Shown one piece after another: positions 36,636 to 48,669 of a DNA stretch of 64,000 nt. The stretch comes from Isoetes taiwanensis (Eukaryota; Streptophyta; Lycopodiopsida; Isoetales; Isoetaceae), in NCBI GenBank assembly GCA_021234155.1, contig JAJEKV010000081.1:188001-252000 (forward strand). The letters run 5' to 3'. How positions within the stretch are numbered: position 1 is the stretch's first letter; each line of letters opens with the position of its first letter. The notes beneath the pieces are model-generated. The model did no database searches, was not told the DNA's origin, and saw only the letters and a list, made by a program, of their open reading frames with translations. The translations under genes and the position numbers were made by a program.

Positions 36636-36869
36636 TATTTTCTTAGGCCATGGCCTACAGGGCCCAAGCCAGGAAAATATAAAATAGCTTGATGTATCAA
36701 AATCAATAAAGCAAGCTTGCAGAATCTTGATACTGGCTCCTTTCCTGATTAACATCAAACAACGAAGCATTCAGATAAAAGATACAATAATTGAGAAAAT
36801 ACACTTCTTGATAAAAGAAAATGAAACCTACTTTGTTATGGTGATTGACAGTTAGAAAATAAAACTTAC

Positions 36870-37131
36870 TTGTGAAGCCAATGAGTATAAAATAGATACA
36901 TCTGAGTATTCATTTTGTTGAAAAGAATGCCTAGAAATCCTCCATTTATTCCCAAGACGATGACAGACAACAAATCCATGAGTGAAACTGCTTGATGCCT
37001 TGCTGACATCAAACAAGACCAAGCCACCTTCACCAAAAAGACCACATTTATTTTTGATGCAGAGTCTACTAACAGCTTGAATAACCACAACAACAATAGC
37101 AGTGGTGAAAAATAGAAGTGAGTTGCGCCAC
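36870..37131 (-). pseudogene. CLC chloride-channel/antiporter exon, copy 1
   Basis: Plant CLC proteins move anions across vacuolar or Golgi membranes. A 262-nt exon is bounded by a TTTCAG acceptor (37132) and a GTAAGT donor. It encodes WRNSLLFFTTAIVVVVIQAV then CGLFGEGGLVLFDVSK, matching the CLC phrase CGLFGxGGLIMFDVSS. The reading frame then has to shift near 36966 to continue DLLSVIVLGINGGFLGILFN (family: DLLAVIFLGVIGGILGSLYN). The same frameshift is in copy 2, so it predates the duplication. Confidence 0.85.
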
Positions 37132-37506
37132 CTGAAACCACAAAACAGGGAGTCTTTGTTAAAATTGGGCATTCATCCCTTTCTTTATAAGCTTTTGCAA
37201 AGTTTTCCAATGTAGTCATCACAGAAGTTCAGGAGTTTTTTTGGGATAGTTTTTGGTTGGTCTATGAAATGGAAACATGCATTTTATAATTCAATTTGAT
37301 CTTCTTATGCCATATTCAAAAATTACGTTAGAATTACAAGTAAGTCTGCAACAGAAGCCACCCTATTACTACAATGAACCATCCTTTCTCATCACCACTC
37401 ATTTAATTTAATGAGTTGCCTAAAATGCTCTCAGAGCTTAAAAATTTCAGGATAACGTGCTTATGTTAACATAGCACTGCCAACCCAATCCAATTCTAGA
37501 AAATGA

Positions 37507-38834
37507 TCAAACTCTAGAGAATGCAAGAAACAAAAGATCAAGCACTAATTCAGAAGAAGATCTAACTTGACATACTAAGAAGAAAGGAAGCATACCAGAG
37601 TAAGCAAAATCAGATGGTGAAACAGGTGACACAGGAGATCTGATGTCATTCACATTCAAGTTCAACACTTGAACAATGCGCGAAGGAAGGAGAACAGTAG
37701 AGCAAGCTAAGCAGAGATAAAAGATAAGCAACGTTAGAAAGAACAAGCATGAATTGCACAAAGCAAAAGATGGATGAAAACAACAATGTGAAGTTATTAC
37801 AAGTTTTCTTCTTCTCGTGGTTTGATCCTGCGCACTGAGGAAGAAAGACACCAGTGCCACTTGATTCGCGATCGGAGTTGGCGCCGCAAAGGAACCAGTA
37901 GCATGGCCAGAAGAGACAAATTGCCAATGAGGAAGAGGAGCAGCAGGGTGCTGAGGCGGTCTATGGCCAACAAGCCTGTTATGTAGAACTCTGTTGTTGC
38001 TACCTACATATCTGTTATGGTTTTGATGCGGTGGTCTTCCTCGCCATTTTCCCCATATATTTTCCTCCTCCATTGCAGCTTGCTAAGCTTTAAAAGACAT
38101 AAAATGGCTTCTTTCATCACAACCAGAAACTTGGCTTTGTGTCACCCAGAAGATATAAAATAGCATTTGCCTTGTTAGCTTCAGCTAGAATAAAAAACCA
38201 GTTTCAATAATGTCTAAAACAGCAGAAACGGGTTCAACTAATGTGATCGCTGACAAGAATTAGTTGCAAGGAACACGTTGGGCTCAATTCGGGCCAAAAA
38301 AGTTCTAAATATTTTACAGTAAAAGAAAATAAATTTTCAAAAAATCTAGATGCCGTAAAGGAAAAGGCATGTTAGATCCAGTCAACAAAATAAGAACCCG
38401 GTTGGGTCTAATTTAGCAGGAAAAATTCTTGCTCAGAAGGTCAAAAATCAAGCTGAGCGTAATCAATAGATGAAAAGCACGAAGTATTCTGTTAGAAAGG
38501 TCAAAAACATGATAAAATCATGTCGAAAGATGGAAAACCAAAACAGAGGATATACCTGTTGATTAGAAAAAAAAATTATGCTCGTAGACTTTGGTTCTAA
38601 CATTTTGCTGGGCATAGATTTGGGATTTCTTTTTAGAAGCAGGATTAATCTGGTAGAGAAGTGGCAGTTTGCAAAAAAGAGGCGCATATTGAGGCTGCAT
38701 TGCCGGAGCAGCTTGCCTTCGGCAACAATCTTGCCATGCTTCCATTTTGAACCTAACCATATCCTTCGCCGCTGCAGCATGAATCTATCTCCAAGCTTCT
38801 TCTTCTTGCTCCTCAAATCCCGAATATGCCACAT
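37507..38834 (-). pseudogene. Unrecognised gene fragment (minus strand), copy 1
   Basis: The minus strand carries exon-like pieces. 38834-38560 includes FKMEAWQDCCRRQ, with a stop just upstream in that frame. 38073-37800 encodes a start-like MEEENIWGKWRGRPPHQNHN and a proline-rich tail ending QDQTTRRRK before a plausible GTAATA donor. I do not recognise the family. Compared with copy 2, about 40 bases are missing before MEEEN. Its first exon (see 48670-48942) was lost at the duplication boundary. Confidence 0.45.
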
Positions 38835-38921
38835 TTCCTTTCACACTTGGGATCCACTGCCCACATTTGAAAAAGAACCACAGATCAATAAAGAAAACTG
38901 CAGAAACCGTCTAAAACCTCA

Positions 38922-39290
38922 AGAATGCAGTCATTCAGATGTATGGGAATTGTGGGAGTTGGAGGAGGCATCTGAAATATCCACTAAAATGGCAAAACAA
39001 ATGTGATATCCTGGAAGAAAATGTCTTCTTCCTTATGCAGGTGTTAGTAGAGTCCTAAGGGTTCTCCTGGACCTAAGACATGGCCAGTGCTCGGTTGCAT
39101 TATCGAGCAGGCAAAGAACTTTGATAAACTACATGATTGGTTGCTGGGTTACTTCCATGAGACACTTACATTCTCAGTGCCAATGTTGTCTAATGTTGTC
39201 TGTCAACAACACTTTTACTGCCCAATCCAATTGACACTTTTAATGCCCAATCCAGCAAACGTGGAGCACATTCTCAAGACCAACTTTCTA
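38922..39290 (+). pseudogene. PPR fragment, copy 2, at the duplication junction
   Basis: Starts directly at AATGCAGTCATTCAG, so only the last half of the PPR helix remains. The frame LEEASEISTKMAKQ follows. The rest, to the phrase CATTCTCAAGACCAACT, is nearly identical to 31298-31655, apart from a small insertion near 39100 (TTATCGAGCAGG). Confidence 0.7.
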
Positions 39291-39393
39291 ATTAGGTGCA
39301 ATATTTTTCCATGATAATAACATAGCCAACTTTCATGAACTATGCGTTCTTTCTGACTAATTTCCTTCCCCCTTTTTTTTTGAGATAGGGAGC

Positions 39394-39943
39394 CATGCTT
39401 CTCGAAAGGTTTGCAGATTTAATGGGCCAGGGGATTTTACAGTAGATGGTGCTATGTGGATGCAACAGAGGAAGGTAGCCACCACAGAATTTGCACCGTC
39501 TAAGCTTCAAGAGTAAAAAGTGGCAAGGAATATAGCACCCATTATCCCATCATCAAATTCGCTCAGAAGCTGAATTACCAGACCCTTAACAAGATGCATT
39601 ATTTGCCGCCATCTCAGAAGCTCTGCGGTTGTACCCACCTGTTCCTTTGGTAAAACATGTCGTTCACGTCTTTCATTATTCAGCCATTCGATTTCTGTAT
39701 TTTAGGATCTTGAATGCACGGTGTTGCTAGGTTTAATGTCCATGATATAAAGGAAGCTATAATAGACGATATATGACCAGATGGAACTTAGATTCAAGCT
39801 GGGCAATTTGTAAGCTATCCACCTATGCAATGTGCAGGCTTGAAGAAATTTGCGATCCTGATGCTTGCAAATTCAATCCATCACGATGGCTTTATGATGG
39901 AGTGCTTTATCCTCAATCACCCTACAAGTTCACAACATTCCAG
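39394..39943 (+). pseudogene. CYP704/CYP86-clan P450 fragment, copy 2
   Basis: Near-identical to 34263-34815, with the same premature stop after APSKLQE and the same GTAAGA donor. The PERF-region phrase reads EEICDPDACKFNPSRWLYDG. It lacks the heme-binding exon, like copy 1. Confidence 0.85.
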
Positions 39944-40192
39944 GTAAGATATTCCTGTGGTGGCCATATTTAAATTGTTATGAGAACATGCACAATCAAC
40001 ATGTCAGACCAAGCAGGTCCATATCCCTTAGTGTTTTGAAATGTTGACTGATAAGTATGCGAAATGTTGGGATTTAGAAATAGCGTACAAAGTTCTTGAG
40101 AGACTTCCTTTTTGGAATCTGCCTTACCTCACACTTAGCCTACCATCGTACAGAAAAGCATTATATACAATAGTGCACGATATGGTTTTAGT

Positions 40193-40214
40193 TTTTTTTT
40201 TTTTTTTTTTTTGA
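40193..40214. repeat. Homopolymer T tract specific to copy 2
   Basis: A T run followed by GAGTTTATGGTTTTAG, which repeats the preceding TATGGTTTTAG. This looks like a small insertion or slippage event after duplication; copy 1 has no T run here. Confidence 0.85.
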
Positions 40215-41750
40215 GTTTATGGTTTTAGTTTCATTGCAATTCTAATCTCAGCTTTTTTGCAATTCTTCACCAGGTTGCTTTTTTTTCAATTCTTCACCAG
40301 GTTGCTTTCCCATGCCGTCTCTATTTTGCACTTTGCACTGTTCTATTTAAGGGCTTATCTCAACTATATTCAAGCACTAATTCAGAACCATGTACAAAAC
40401 CAACATTCGTCTGCAAACCAAGTAAACAATTACATCAACGATTAAGCAAATGGTCAACAATTTATATTTACAACAACGGACACTTGCAACCTACATGTTG
40501 TCAACTTACAAGGCACAATACTAAATAATCTAAAATGTGCATGATCTATTGAATACAAATTAAAAAACATTTATAAACTCAACCAAATACCAAACACTAA
40601 CATAGTATAAGTACATATTACACGTCATTGAAATTGCATGCAATCTATCAACAAAAAAAAAAAAACATTCAAAGAAAAAATCAACAGCAAAGAACGGACC
40701 AAACATGACACAACAAGTAACTGCATTTTGATTAAATTTCAGTTTCGATGTATTGCGTAAGCAAAATTCAAACCCTCTGGCTGCTACCAAGTGCTCTTTT
40801 GTCCGCCTGCGGGTCCCGCCTAGACAATGACTTCATAATGACAACTTACATAATGAATTAAAGTTGCCATGTAATCGCATTTCGAACACGGGAACTTGCT
40901 CAAACAACCACTAATGTTTTTCATGCTTGAACCGCCTTTGGTTCATTTCGCCGCCAAATTGAGTGTTTCCACGATTTGGCCAATGGTTTGGCGAAAATTA
41001 GAGAAAGGAAAGCCCGAACTGGAGCATGAGATAACATTAGAGCTTGGTGGAAGGGAAAACTCGATTCGATAAGAATGGACCCGTTTGCAATATAAAAGTA
41101 TCTGTGAACATGCAAATAAGAGAAAGACTAATGGCAATGCACAAAAGAACGAAACAGAACCCATGAAACCACAACCTCGAGCCATCGAGGGCAACCCCTC
41201 GTAAGCGCAAAGACCTTCTTAAATCAGGTAATCGATAATGGGTCATCATCTACCTTTAATTTCTTTTGCCTTGCAAAGATAATTGTATCAGATATTACAC
41301 AATAAATGAATTCATCAATTTGTCAAGAAGCTGAAATTTGTTGCAATTATCGACATATTGAGGACATTGGTTCAACCAGCCCTCGAACTTTTATGCAACG
41401 GTGATTATCGGTTCTAATCCGCGCCCTATCTTATATTCGCAACACCCGGTATGTCTGCGGGATATCCAACTTCAGATTCATTTTCTTTCACGGATTACAT
41501 ATTTCAAATGGAAATTATACTACACTTTTCCCTATGCTTTGACCTGGCATGCTCTTCTTTAGGAACATCATGATTAGGTTTACTGAAACTTTTCTCTCGG
41601 AAATCACATGAGCCCCACCCATCAGAATATCTTCTGGATCTGAAATGGGATAAGGAAACTGCTTGCACTTACAAAAAAATGATATCAATACTTCACAAAC
41701 ACAATGTGCTCTCAAGCTTTTTTTTACACAACTCTTTTTCTGTCATGCAA

Positions 41751-41838
41751 AGGCCTTGGATTGACAACTGTGGAATGGTACTTGATCTTTGCTATGCTTT
41801 GCTCAATTGTGGCCCAGCTTCCCAACTTAAACCAGAGT
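41751..41838 (+). pseudogene. Amino-acid permease (LHT-like) exon fragment, copy 2
   Basis: Encodes GLGLTTVEWYLIFAML then CSIVAQLPNLN, as in copy 1. Residues after NLN differ (QSW instead of FVAG) because of local substitutions and indels. Confidence 0.72.
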
Positions 41839-42096
41839 TGGTATTTTCTTAGGCCAAGGCCTACGGTGGCCCAAGCGGGAAAAAATATAAAATAGCTTGA
41901 TGTATCAAAATCAATAAAGCAAGCTTGCAGAATCTTGATACTGGCTCCTTTCCTGATTAACATCAAACAACGAAGCATTCAGATAAAAGATACAATAATT
42001 GAGAAAATACACTTCTTGATAAAAGAAAATGAAACCTACTTTGTTATGGTGATTGAGAAAATCACAACTATTTGACAGTTAGAAAACAAAACTTAC

Positions 42097-42358
42097 TTGT
42101 GAAGCCAATGAGTATAAAATAGATACATTTGAGTATTCATTTTGTTGAAAAGAATGCCTAGAAATCCTCCATTTATTCCCAAGACGATGACAGGCAACAA
42201 ATCCACGAGTGAAACTGCTTGATGCCTTGCTGACATCAAACAAGACCAAGCCACCTTCACCAAAAAGACCACATTTATTTTTGATGCAGAGTCTACTAAC
42301 AGCTTGAATAACCACAACAACAATAGCAGTGGTGAAAAATAGAAGTGAGTTGCGCCAC
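42097..42358 (-). pseudogene. CLC channel exon, copy 2
   Basis: Same 262-nt exon length, same acceptor and GTAAGT donor, and the same internal frameshift as copy 1. A few substitutions occur (THGF to TRGF, LLSV to LLPV). Confidence 0.85.
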
Positions 42359-42687
42359 CTGAAACCACAAAACAGGGAGTCTTTGTTAAAATTGGGCATT
42401 CATCTCTTTCTTTATAAGCTTTTGCAAAGTTTTCCAATGTAGTCATCACAGAAGTTCAGGAGTTTTTTTGGGATAGTTTTTGGTTGGTCTATGAAATGGA
42501 AACATGCATTTTATAATTCAATTTGATCTTCTTATGCCATATTCAAAAATTACGTTAGAATTACAAGTAAGTCTGCAACAGAAGCCACCCTATTACTACA
42601 ATGAACCATCCTTTCTCATCACCACTCATTTAATTTAATGAGTTGCCTAAAATGCTCTCAGAGCTTAAAAATCTCAGGATAACGTGC

Positions 42688-43520
42688 ATATGTAGCATAA
42701 TAACAGGGGGTTACTTTTAGATTTTTATACGCTTTTTCACATGGTTTTTCTATGATTTCGTTGTTGTATTCGTTGAGGTGTACTAAATAGTATTTCTAGA
42801 GTGCACCTTTTATGGGCCGTTGATTTTCGTCGGTTGGAACAATCCGAGGGTTGTTGTCTTTCTCTGCATGTGCATGAACACTACGCATGTGTATGCATGT
42901 GCATGTGCACATGCATGTGCATGTGTGTGCATGTGTATTGTGCATGTGCAAGTGCAAGTGCATGTGCATGTGTGCATGTGTGTGCATGTGTGTACTTGCC
43001 CTCTTGGATTCTTATTGCCGGAGTGGATTTTACTACCACGAGATGGATTTTTTGCTCACACTTACAAAGGTATTTATTTTTTAATGTTTCTTCAGTTAAC
43101 ATAATGTTTTTTTTTACGAGGTATTGGTTTCTTGATTCTACAATGTAGTGCTGCAAAACCCCCTTTTGTTTCCTTCCTAAGATTTGCTGCAGATTCAAGT
43201 TTAGGCCCTCTGTTTGCTTCCAACTCTTGGATATTCCTGGCTGCCGGATTGTTCATAGCAGCCAGCCTTTAGCTTCAATCAACAAACGGATTCTTATGCA
43301 CACAACAGGCGGATTATTCCACGCCCTTTTCCATGTCACGCAGATCAGTCAAATAGTGGCCACAAGAATGCATTTATATTGTAGGTTTGGAACTTTAATC
43401 GAACCATAATGTGAATCATGCATTACCTTTAAGCTAGAGATGGAGCATTCAAAATCATATGGATTGATAAACAATGGTGTCATTATGAAAGAGAAATAGT
43501 TGTAGCGGAAGTAACAATAT
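42688..43520 (+). repeat. Dispersed repeat family X, long form, with GTGCAT microsatellite (42870-42998)
   Basis: Paralogue of 13986-14850. Inserted where copy 2 of the segmental duplication breaks (after ATAACGTGC). The microsatellite is shorter and partly GTGCAAGTGCAA. A partial second start, AATATGTAGCATAATAACAG, lies at 43514-43545. Confidence 0.8.
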
Positions 43521-43570
43521 GTAGCATAATAACAGGGGTTTTTTTTGTGTTGCAAATTTTATGACTTTCA

Positions 43571-46560
43571 GAATAATAGAATAGAATAGAATAGAATACA
43601 TTTGTGTCCTTTGTGCCATAAGGCCCCTGGACTTATGTAGCATGGGCGAGCTCCCTAAAAGGGTGCTACTAGCACATCACGCTGTTACAATGTAGCCTTT
43701 TCGGAAGGCTGACTTTTTTCCTTTTAATACCGGCACCCCGCTTTTACCTCGGCTTCTTGGCCGTGCAGTGATGCGTCGTTATCAATCAACTTTTAGCTGA
43801 GCAATTTGTGTGAGGCTATATGAGTCGTTTTGTACGGATCATATTACAAGCCCTCTTTCACTATGCACTTCTCTCAGGTTCCGTCGTCATTACGTGGATC
43901 GCGCCCGCTAGATCCTTAGTGATTTTCGGTCGTCTTCATCGCCTTGTGGACCTGGTTCTCCCCACCTTATATTCCTATATACGTCCCTCGATGTCTCCGT
44001 ATGTCGGGCAGTCACTAATCATATGGTTCTCATCCTCTATTGTCCCCCCGTCACAGATTCTGCATATCCTGTCCTCCTTGTCTACCCCTCTCCACCTGTC
44101 TTTTTCGATTCTCAGATCATGGCTTCCCATCCTAAATTTGGCTAGCGTGTCCCTTCTGTTTTTCCCCAGTAAGTTATCCCTGTATATCTGATGTCCTATT
44201 TGTTGGTCTGGATTAAAAACTTGTATGAGCCAGTCTGTCTTGGGTCCGTGATGCCTTTGCAGACCATGCTCTTGTTTCGTGGTTCCGCCTCCTCCATTCA
44301 TTGCCCCTCTTCTATTAGGTCACTCAGATTTAATCCCATTTGTCTGGTCCATGTTGCCACCTCCTTAAACCATCCATTGCTTTCGAGGATATGTGATTTT
44401 GCTGATTCTGTGATTGCAATGCTGGACAGTTTTCCTTGTATGTCTCCCGCGTTATCTCTGAGCAGGTATCTTATAGTTCTCTCCCATGCTCTCACTTCCA
44501 TTGGCTTCTGCCCTGTTTCGAGGACCATGATTGTTAGTGGTGTGTTTGTCCTTACCCTGAATTCCTGTCTGTGCCATTGTCTAAGAATTCCTTCCTGCTT
44601 TTCCCAGTTTCTTTCTGTTAAACCCGCCCCCATGCTTCGCTTTCAGTATGGCGGGTGGTGGCTATTACTGCACTGAATAGATAACATTTGATATCCCAGT
44701 CAGTTATTCTACTTCTGTTACAAAAGTTTTTCATGTTGAAGTAGCTTCCTATAGCTGATTGAAATCTAGCATTGGCTCCTTTGGTCCATTTCCCTGTGCC
44801 GTGCGTATCATACCCTAGATATCTGTATTCTGTTGGTTCCTCTATCTCGTTACCTTTATATTTAAAAGGTTTATGCCGTTCTTGTGTCCAAAGATGACTA
44901 TCTTAGTTTTGCTAGATTCTTTGTCAGCCCACAGTATCCTCACGTAATTGTTCTAGAATTTTGAGCGGTCGTGCATTCCTTTGTTCTTTGTTGCCATCAT
45001 ACTAAGATCATCCACAGATAGCATTATTGGTACCTTCGTGTCTCCTAGTGTTGGGGCATGCTTGTCTCCCTTACGTTTCGCTATGTATCCCCAGAGTGCG
45101 TCTATGTATATTCCAAACAGTGTTGGGGATAACGGGCATCCCTGTTTTACACCGGTGTCACAGAGTTATCTACTGTCCTTCCTGTTCCATTTTAGCATAC
45201 ACCTTGTGGTATAGTCTTGCTATCGATCCTACCATATTTTCGGGGCCTGCATGTCCATCAATCTCTTTAGCAGCTTCTCTCTCGGAACCGTATCGAATGC
45301 TTTTCTCGAAATCTACAAAGCAAAGATTATTTTTCTTTCCCGCAATTTGTTCGCTCTATTAATATCCGTAGGGTCACTAGGTGATCGTGGTTGAGTGCTC
45401 GGCCTCGAACCACTTTGCCCTGTGCTCTCATATTTCCTTCTTCTCGCCCATTTCTTTAGTTTATTATCCAATACCTTTCCAAACCATTTTGCTAAGATCG
45501 AGCTTACCATTATCGTTCGTAATTCCACGGATCTTTTCTATTCCTCGTCTTATGTAAAGGTATGACTGTTGTATGTCCATAAATCGGGAGTCCTGTATGT
45601 ATGATGCCGTTAAAAATGTCAGAAACACAATGCGCCTATTTCTATTTCGCACACTTCAGCCAGGTTCCACGGTGAGTCCGTATAAATCCGAGCTTTATGA
45701 TTGGCCATCCGTTGGGGCCATCCCTACTTCTAGCAAGTTGAAGCATGGTTTGTCACGATCATCTTTGTAGTGGTATCGATCTTTGGAGGTGCCCCCTGTC
45801 TTGTATAATTTATCCAAGTAACTCTCCCATCCCTCGGTTCCAATGTCATCTTGTTAGTTCTTTGCTTTCATATTACTACCCCTCCTTTATTTTTGAGTCC
45901 TCTCCGAACCTTGGGCTTTTTCAGCATTTTCCCCAAGTACCATTGGTGCTGTAACAGGTTATTGTATCTCTTCTTCTTCAGTAATCTTATGTATGCTGCC
46001 CTTTCTTCTCGATATGTCTCCTTTCCCCTATGTTTTCTTACTTTTCCTCTTGTATTCTCTACACTCGTCATCATACCATCTTGAAGCTCTAAATTTGTTT
46101 TTTTTTTTCGATTTTGATCTTTTCCCGAACACCTCTGTTGCTACCCTTACCATGATGTCATTTAGGGTGTTTCCATTCTCACTTGCGTTGTGCTCTCCCC
46201 AGTTCCATTCTCCCATTTCCTCCTTGATCATTTGGGTGAAGGTTTCTGCGTGTTTCTCCTGGAACTGAATCTTCACCCTGTCTTTATTATCTTCCTTTCT
46301 TTCTGTGCTGTCTTTTTGTGGCGTCCCCCCTAGCCCGATTGTTAGTTTAACTGGTCTATGGCTTTCCCTCCTCCCGGTCGGCCATTCTTGTAGCATCAGC
46401 CCTTCTATCTTTTTTGTTGCTTGTTCGTTCACAATTATATAATCCACTATGCTCTTACCATGTGTGTTTTTGCTCGTGAAGCCTCCTGATCCCCTCCATT
46501 TTCCCACACCATTGGCTATAATCATCCCTGTTGCCGTGCATACTTCCAGCAATCTGCTCT
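43571..46560 (-). mobile_element. 5'-truncated LINE, minus strand, about 3 kb
   Basis: Element order on the minus strand: end of an AP-type endonuclease (46552-46028, with GKSIVDYIIVNEQA and a degraded SDHRPV box read as ESHRPVKL); reverse transcriptase pieces (45528-45313, then GVKQGCPLSPTLFGIYID near 45150 and SVDDLSMMA near 45010, where the usual motif is Y/FADD); and a C-terminal CRICDGGTIEDENHMISDC knuckle near 44030. The 3' UTR and (TAGAA)n tail at 43571-43598 match the LINE at 5757-6402. Multiple stops and frameshifts make it dead. Only the start of the endonuclease and any ORF1 are missing. Confidence 0.9.
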
Positions 46561-46689
46561 ATCTTTATGGTAACTTTTACTTATGTTCTATTTGTTTTAT
46601 TGTCATCAAATTCAAAAGCTACAGGTGATGAAAGCCTCAAATGAATTCTAGTTTTTTTCTGGTTTGAATTCTAAAATTTTTGTCACACG

Positions 46690-47100
46690 GGGACGTCTCT
46701 AAGGCCAGAAGGCAAAAAAAATTTTTTTGCAACACAAACCATTAACATCCAACATGTAAAAATTAAATTCCTCAACACATAACAACCAACACATAACAAC
46801 CATTGACATTAACAACCAACACATAACTACCATTGACATTAATTAACACAACCATTGGGTCCAACACATTTAAATTAAAATCCCCCTTAAACCCCAAAAA
46901 GATATTCTGCGGGGTGACTCAGGCAACGAGAGCTGTTGGATAGGCATATTCACCCCTTATTCCTTACTCTATACCGTACGTAAAGTTCCTCGTTTGTGGG
47001 GTATGCAAGTACAAAATTTGCTATACTGTATAACAAGATTCGCAAAATACTATAAGATTTCAAGCGGAATACTATATGATGTTGTTTTCGTACGTGCAAA
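46690..47100 (+). mobile_element. Copy of the GGCCCC-hairpin TIR family (degraded hairpin)
   Basis: Starts with a decayed hairpin (AAGGCCAGAAGGC), A/T run and a doubled CAACACATAACAACCA segment. Then comes AAATCCCCCTTAAACCCC and the core (GGCAACGAGAGCTGTTGGAT, CGTTTGTGGGGTATGCAAGT). It ends at GTACGTGC, where segmental copy 2 resumes. Confidence 0.8.
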
Positions 47101-47429
47101 AACATAGCACTGCCAACCCAATCCAATTCTAGAAAATGATCAAACTCTAGAGAATGCAAGAAACAAAAGATGACTGCTGAAGATCAAGCACTAATCTAGA
47201 AGAAGATCTAACTTGACATACTAAGAAGAAAGGAAGCATACCAGAGTAAGCAAAATCAGATGGTGAAAGCGGGTGACCGCGGGGAGATCGATGTCATCCA
47301 CATTCAAGTTCAACACTTGAACAATGCGCGAAGGAAGGAGAACAGTAGAGCAAGCTAAGCAGAGATAAAAGATAAGCAATATGTTAGAAAGAACAAGCAT
47401 GAATTGCACAAAGCAAAAGATGGATGAAA

Positions 47430-48600
47430 ACAACAATGTGAAGTTATTACAAGTTTTCTTCTTCTCGTGGTTTGATCCTGCGCACTGAGGAAGAAAGACA
47501 CCAGTGCCACTTGATTCGCGATCGGAGTTGGCACTTCAAAGGAACCAGCAGCATGGCCAGAAGAGACAAATTGCCAATGAGGAAGAGGAGCAGTAGGGTG
47601 CTGAGGCGGTCTATGGCCAACAAGCCTGTTATGTAGAACTCTGTTGTTGCTACCTACATATCTGTTATGGTTTTGATGCGGTGGTCTTCCTCGCCATTTT
47701 CCCCATATATTTTCCTCCTCCATTGTCCCATATTGCTGCACAAATTGCCAAATTTCACTCAGCAGCTTGCTAAGCTTTAAAAGACATAAAATGGCTTCTT
47801 TCATCACAACCAGAAACTTGGCTTTGTGTCACCCAGAAGATACAAAATGGCATTTGCCTTGTTAGCTTCAGCTAGAACAAAAAACCAGTTTCAATAATGT
47901 CTAAAAACAATGAGAACGGGTTCAACTAATGTGATCACGACAAGAATTAGTTGCAAAGGAACACGTTGGGCTCAATTCGGGCCAAAAAAAAGTTCTAAAT
48001 ATTTTACAAGAAAAGAAAATAAATTTTCAAAAAATCTAGATGCCAGTAAAGGAAAAGGCATGTTAGATCCAATCAACAAAATAAGAACCCGGTTGGGTCT
48101 AATTTAGCGAGGAAAAATTCTTGCTTTCGAGGAAGGTCAAAAATCAAAAGGCGGCGTAATCAATAGATGAAAAGCACGGCATTTCGTTAGAAAGGTCAAA
48201 AACATGATAAAATCATGTCGAAAGATGGAAAACCAAACAGAGGATATACCCGTTGATTAGAAAAAAATTCGCTCTTTCGTAGACTTTGGTTCTAACATTT
48301 TCTTTGGGCATAGATTTGGGATTTCTCCTTGGAAGCGGGATTAATCTAGTAGAGAAGTGGCGGTTTGCAAAAAAGAGGCGATATTGAGGCTGCATTGTCG
48401 AGGCGACTTGCCTTCCGGCAACAATCTTGCCATGCTTCCATTTTGAACCTAACCATATCCCTCGCCCATTTGCTGCATGAATCTATCCCCAAGCTTCTTC
48501 TTCTTGCTCCTCAAATCCCGAATATGCCACATTTCCTTTCACACTTGGGCTCCAACGCCCACATTTGAAAAAGAACCACAGATCAATAAAGAAAAGCTGC
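47430..48600 (-). pseudogene. Unrecognised gene, internal exons, copy 2
   Basis: Counterpart of 37507-38834. The exon at 47780-47460 keeps a longer upstream frame, LLSEIWQFVQQYGTMEEENI, that copy 1 has lost, so copy 2 is nearer the ancestral form. It ends QDQTTRRRK before GTAATA. The 48545-48270 piece has FKMEAWQDCC followed by frame changes and a stop. Family unknown. Confidence 0.45.
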
Positions 48601-48669
48601 AGAAACCGCCTAAAACCTCAAGAAATGGGGTTTCTTTTTATGATTCAAGCGGGGAAAATAAGAACCCAC

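Larger units (their letters stand above)
31298..38921. repeat. Tandem segmental duplication, copy 1
   Basis: 31298-31655 and 34212-38921 match 38922-39290, 39352-42685 and 47100-48622 at high identity and in the same order. Copy 1 is interrupted at 31656-34212 by about 2.56 kb of other repeats. The boundary between copies is ...CTCAAG|AATGCAGTCATT... near 38921, with only a base or two of microhomology. Confidence 0.9.
38922..48622. repeat. Tandem segmental duplication, copy 2 (interrupted)
   Basis: Runs 38922-42685 and then 47100-48622, split by about 4.4 kb (42688-47100) of repeat X, a LINE and a GGCCCC-family copy. Beyond 48622 the sequence continues the unrecognised gene with no counterpart in copy 1, so this is the original right flank. 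Confidence 0.9.
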
